This document shows, one piece after another, positions 62,588 through 64,000 of a DNA stretch of 64,000 nt (the stretch's first letter is position 1; each line of letters opens with the position of its first letter). Under the pieces are notes generated by a model. That model ran no database searches, was not told where the DNA came from, and saw only the letters and a list, made by a program, of their open reading frames with translations. The position numbers were made by a program, and so were the translations under genes. The DNA comes from Cynocephalus volans (lineage: Eukaryota > Chordata > Mammalia > Dermoptera > Cynocephalidae). The stretch lies in NCBI RefSeq assembly GCF_027409185.1, contig NC_084468.1:143132001-143196000 (forward strand), read 5' to 3'.

Positions 62588-64000
62588 CCACAAAAGACAG
62601 TTTGTGTTATGTTATGTACTTCTGTATTTAAAGTTTTAACATGTTAATAAGAATTGCATCAATAATAGTTTTATGTATTCATAGAATAAGATTCTATGCT
62701 AAAATACATCACATGCCCTTTTTGTCAAACAGAGAAATAACATATTCACTTAACAATACGAAGAATTAGAAACCTCAATATACATTATTCTTTTGTCTAC
62801 AAAAATTTTATGAGAACTAGTTAATACTTTATATGCTTGATTCAAAGTATTACAATCTACTCTATTAAACATATGTATGAAATAGATCTTGCACACTGAA
62901 TTCATATAAGAAATCGCTTAAATTATAATGAGTTCTGCTTCTTCTTGTGTCATATTAATGACATTGTCTCTTAACTTCTGATATATTTCTTTATGCATCT
63001 TAATTATTATGTGAGTGTATTTGTACTACTGAGCAAATAGACCCAAGTAATCTCTGCAACCATACAATTTACTTATTTAGGGTTAAAATAAGTTTGATTT
63101 ATTATTTCCAGCATACCCAAAATCACATATGAGAAAAGAAAGTACCAGAATGTGCTATATATGAAACCCCAGCTGTCTCTTAAGGAGGATACTGGGTCCT
63201 GTCAAATGGAAGACCTTATGTTTTACTGAACACTTTGAAGCGTTAGCATAAGGACCTCTGAGAGAAGAAGCAAGAGCTATTTCACTTTGCATAATAAAAC
63301 TCGAGAGTCAGATCTGCAATGTGGAGTATTTCTAAATTATGTGTTATTAGTGCTCCAATGAGTTCTTCAGTAAAAAATACTGTAGAATGTGTCTGTCTAG
63401 AAGCTTTATCAAATCCTAGAGTTTACAGTCTACTAATAATACCTATATGAAACTCTTCCTTTTTCACATAGTTAAATCCCCATATTTTAAAAATAGCTTG
63501 CTCTTTAAATCCATCTCTGTTTCCCCATACAACAAAAATACTGCATACCAAATGCAACTTTGATGACTAACTAAACATTCTGTCAAAAGTGGCGCTGAGC
63601 TGTTTGGTTCATCCACTTTGGGCACTAGACTCTTTTCTAAAAGACTCAGAATAGAGCACTGTTACTGCAGAGCAGAGACTAAGAGAAGCATACAGGGCTG
63701 TCTAACTAAAAAAATAAAAATGATAACAAACTGAATACACTCACACATAACATTTGCAAGCACTCAGTGCTTTTCTATCTAAGCATTTTACACTCAATGT
63801 GTTGGCTGTATTAACATGCTAAAGAAGACGGGAAAGTATTGCTTAAAATAAAAGCAAACCCAGTAACTATAATGAGAAGGGGAAGAATGTCATTATAGAT
63901 CAAAGCCCGAAGGGTATAGTGTGTTTACCTCTTTCGAAATAAGATGAAGAAAATTGTCCAGTGTTTATATAGATGAAGCTTTGCACCCATATATGAATGC
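62588..64000 (-). other. FSTL5 intron, unique AT-rich sequence to the window edge
   Basis: No gene, RNA or identified repeat in this stretch. No further FSTL5 exon was recognised up to the end of the window. Confidence 0.45.

Overview
This is a vertebrate, clearly mammalian, stretch of AT-rich nuclear DNA. It holds the last coding exon of one conserved gene and, on the inferred reading, about 56 kb of its last intron, filled with retrotransposons. The gene is read on the minus strand and is recognised as FSTL5 (follistatin-like 5) from its C-terminal 233 residues at 6806-7508, which follow a splice acceptor. Everything below 6806 is 3' UTR and downstream flank. Everything above 7508 is best read as the last FSTL5 intron, because no second exon was recognised. 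No bacterial-style operon, CRISPR array or RNA gene is present.

The species can be narrowed from the repeats. There are no Alu or B1 elements. Three young SINEs (27.1, 28.5 and 36.5 kb) derive from tRNA-Ile and occur as a monomer, a dimer and a partly deleted dimer. That pattern is what I know of the CYN SINEs of colugos (Dermoptera, Galeopterus/Cynocephalus). The name is from memory and was not checked against a library.

Layout: 0-5.1 kb is downstream flank with an old L1 scrap. About 5.15-6.8 kb is the probable FSTL5 3' UTR and 6.8-7.5 kb the terminal exon. At 12.28-19.09 kb lies a complete-length but broken L1 (L1-A) with 5' UTR, ORF1, ORF2, 3' UTR and a 13-bp target-site duplication (TSD). 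At 21.9-24.6 kb there are old L1 scraps and a 233-bp local duplication. At 24.9-25.6 kb is a probable solo LTR. At 27.06-27.79 kb a SINE and a short L1 sit back to back on one endonuclease site. At 28.06-37.99 kb one old L1 (L1-C) is interrupted by a complete MaLR element, an antisense L1 (L1-D) and two SINEs. At 41.9-43.5 kb is the 3' part of an ERV-L element with dUTPase remains and its LTR. A 98-bp L1 stub lies at 43.8 kb, further LTRs at 45.8 and 56.2 kb, L2 and MIR relics throughout, an antisense L1 tail at 49.6 kb and a truncated L1 at 61.8 kb.

Functionally there is one gene. The most testable idea is that the CpG-rich 5' UTR of L1-A, which lies antisense to FSTL5, could start transcripts on the minus strand that splice into the FSTL5 terminal exon 4.8 kb away. 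The other points of interest are insertion mechanics: reuse of one cleavage site, nested insertions, and three pairs of local duplications whose copies differ by substitutions only.
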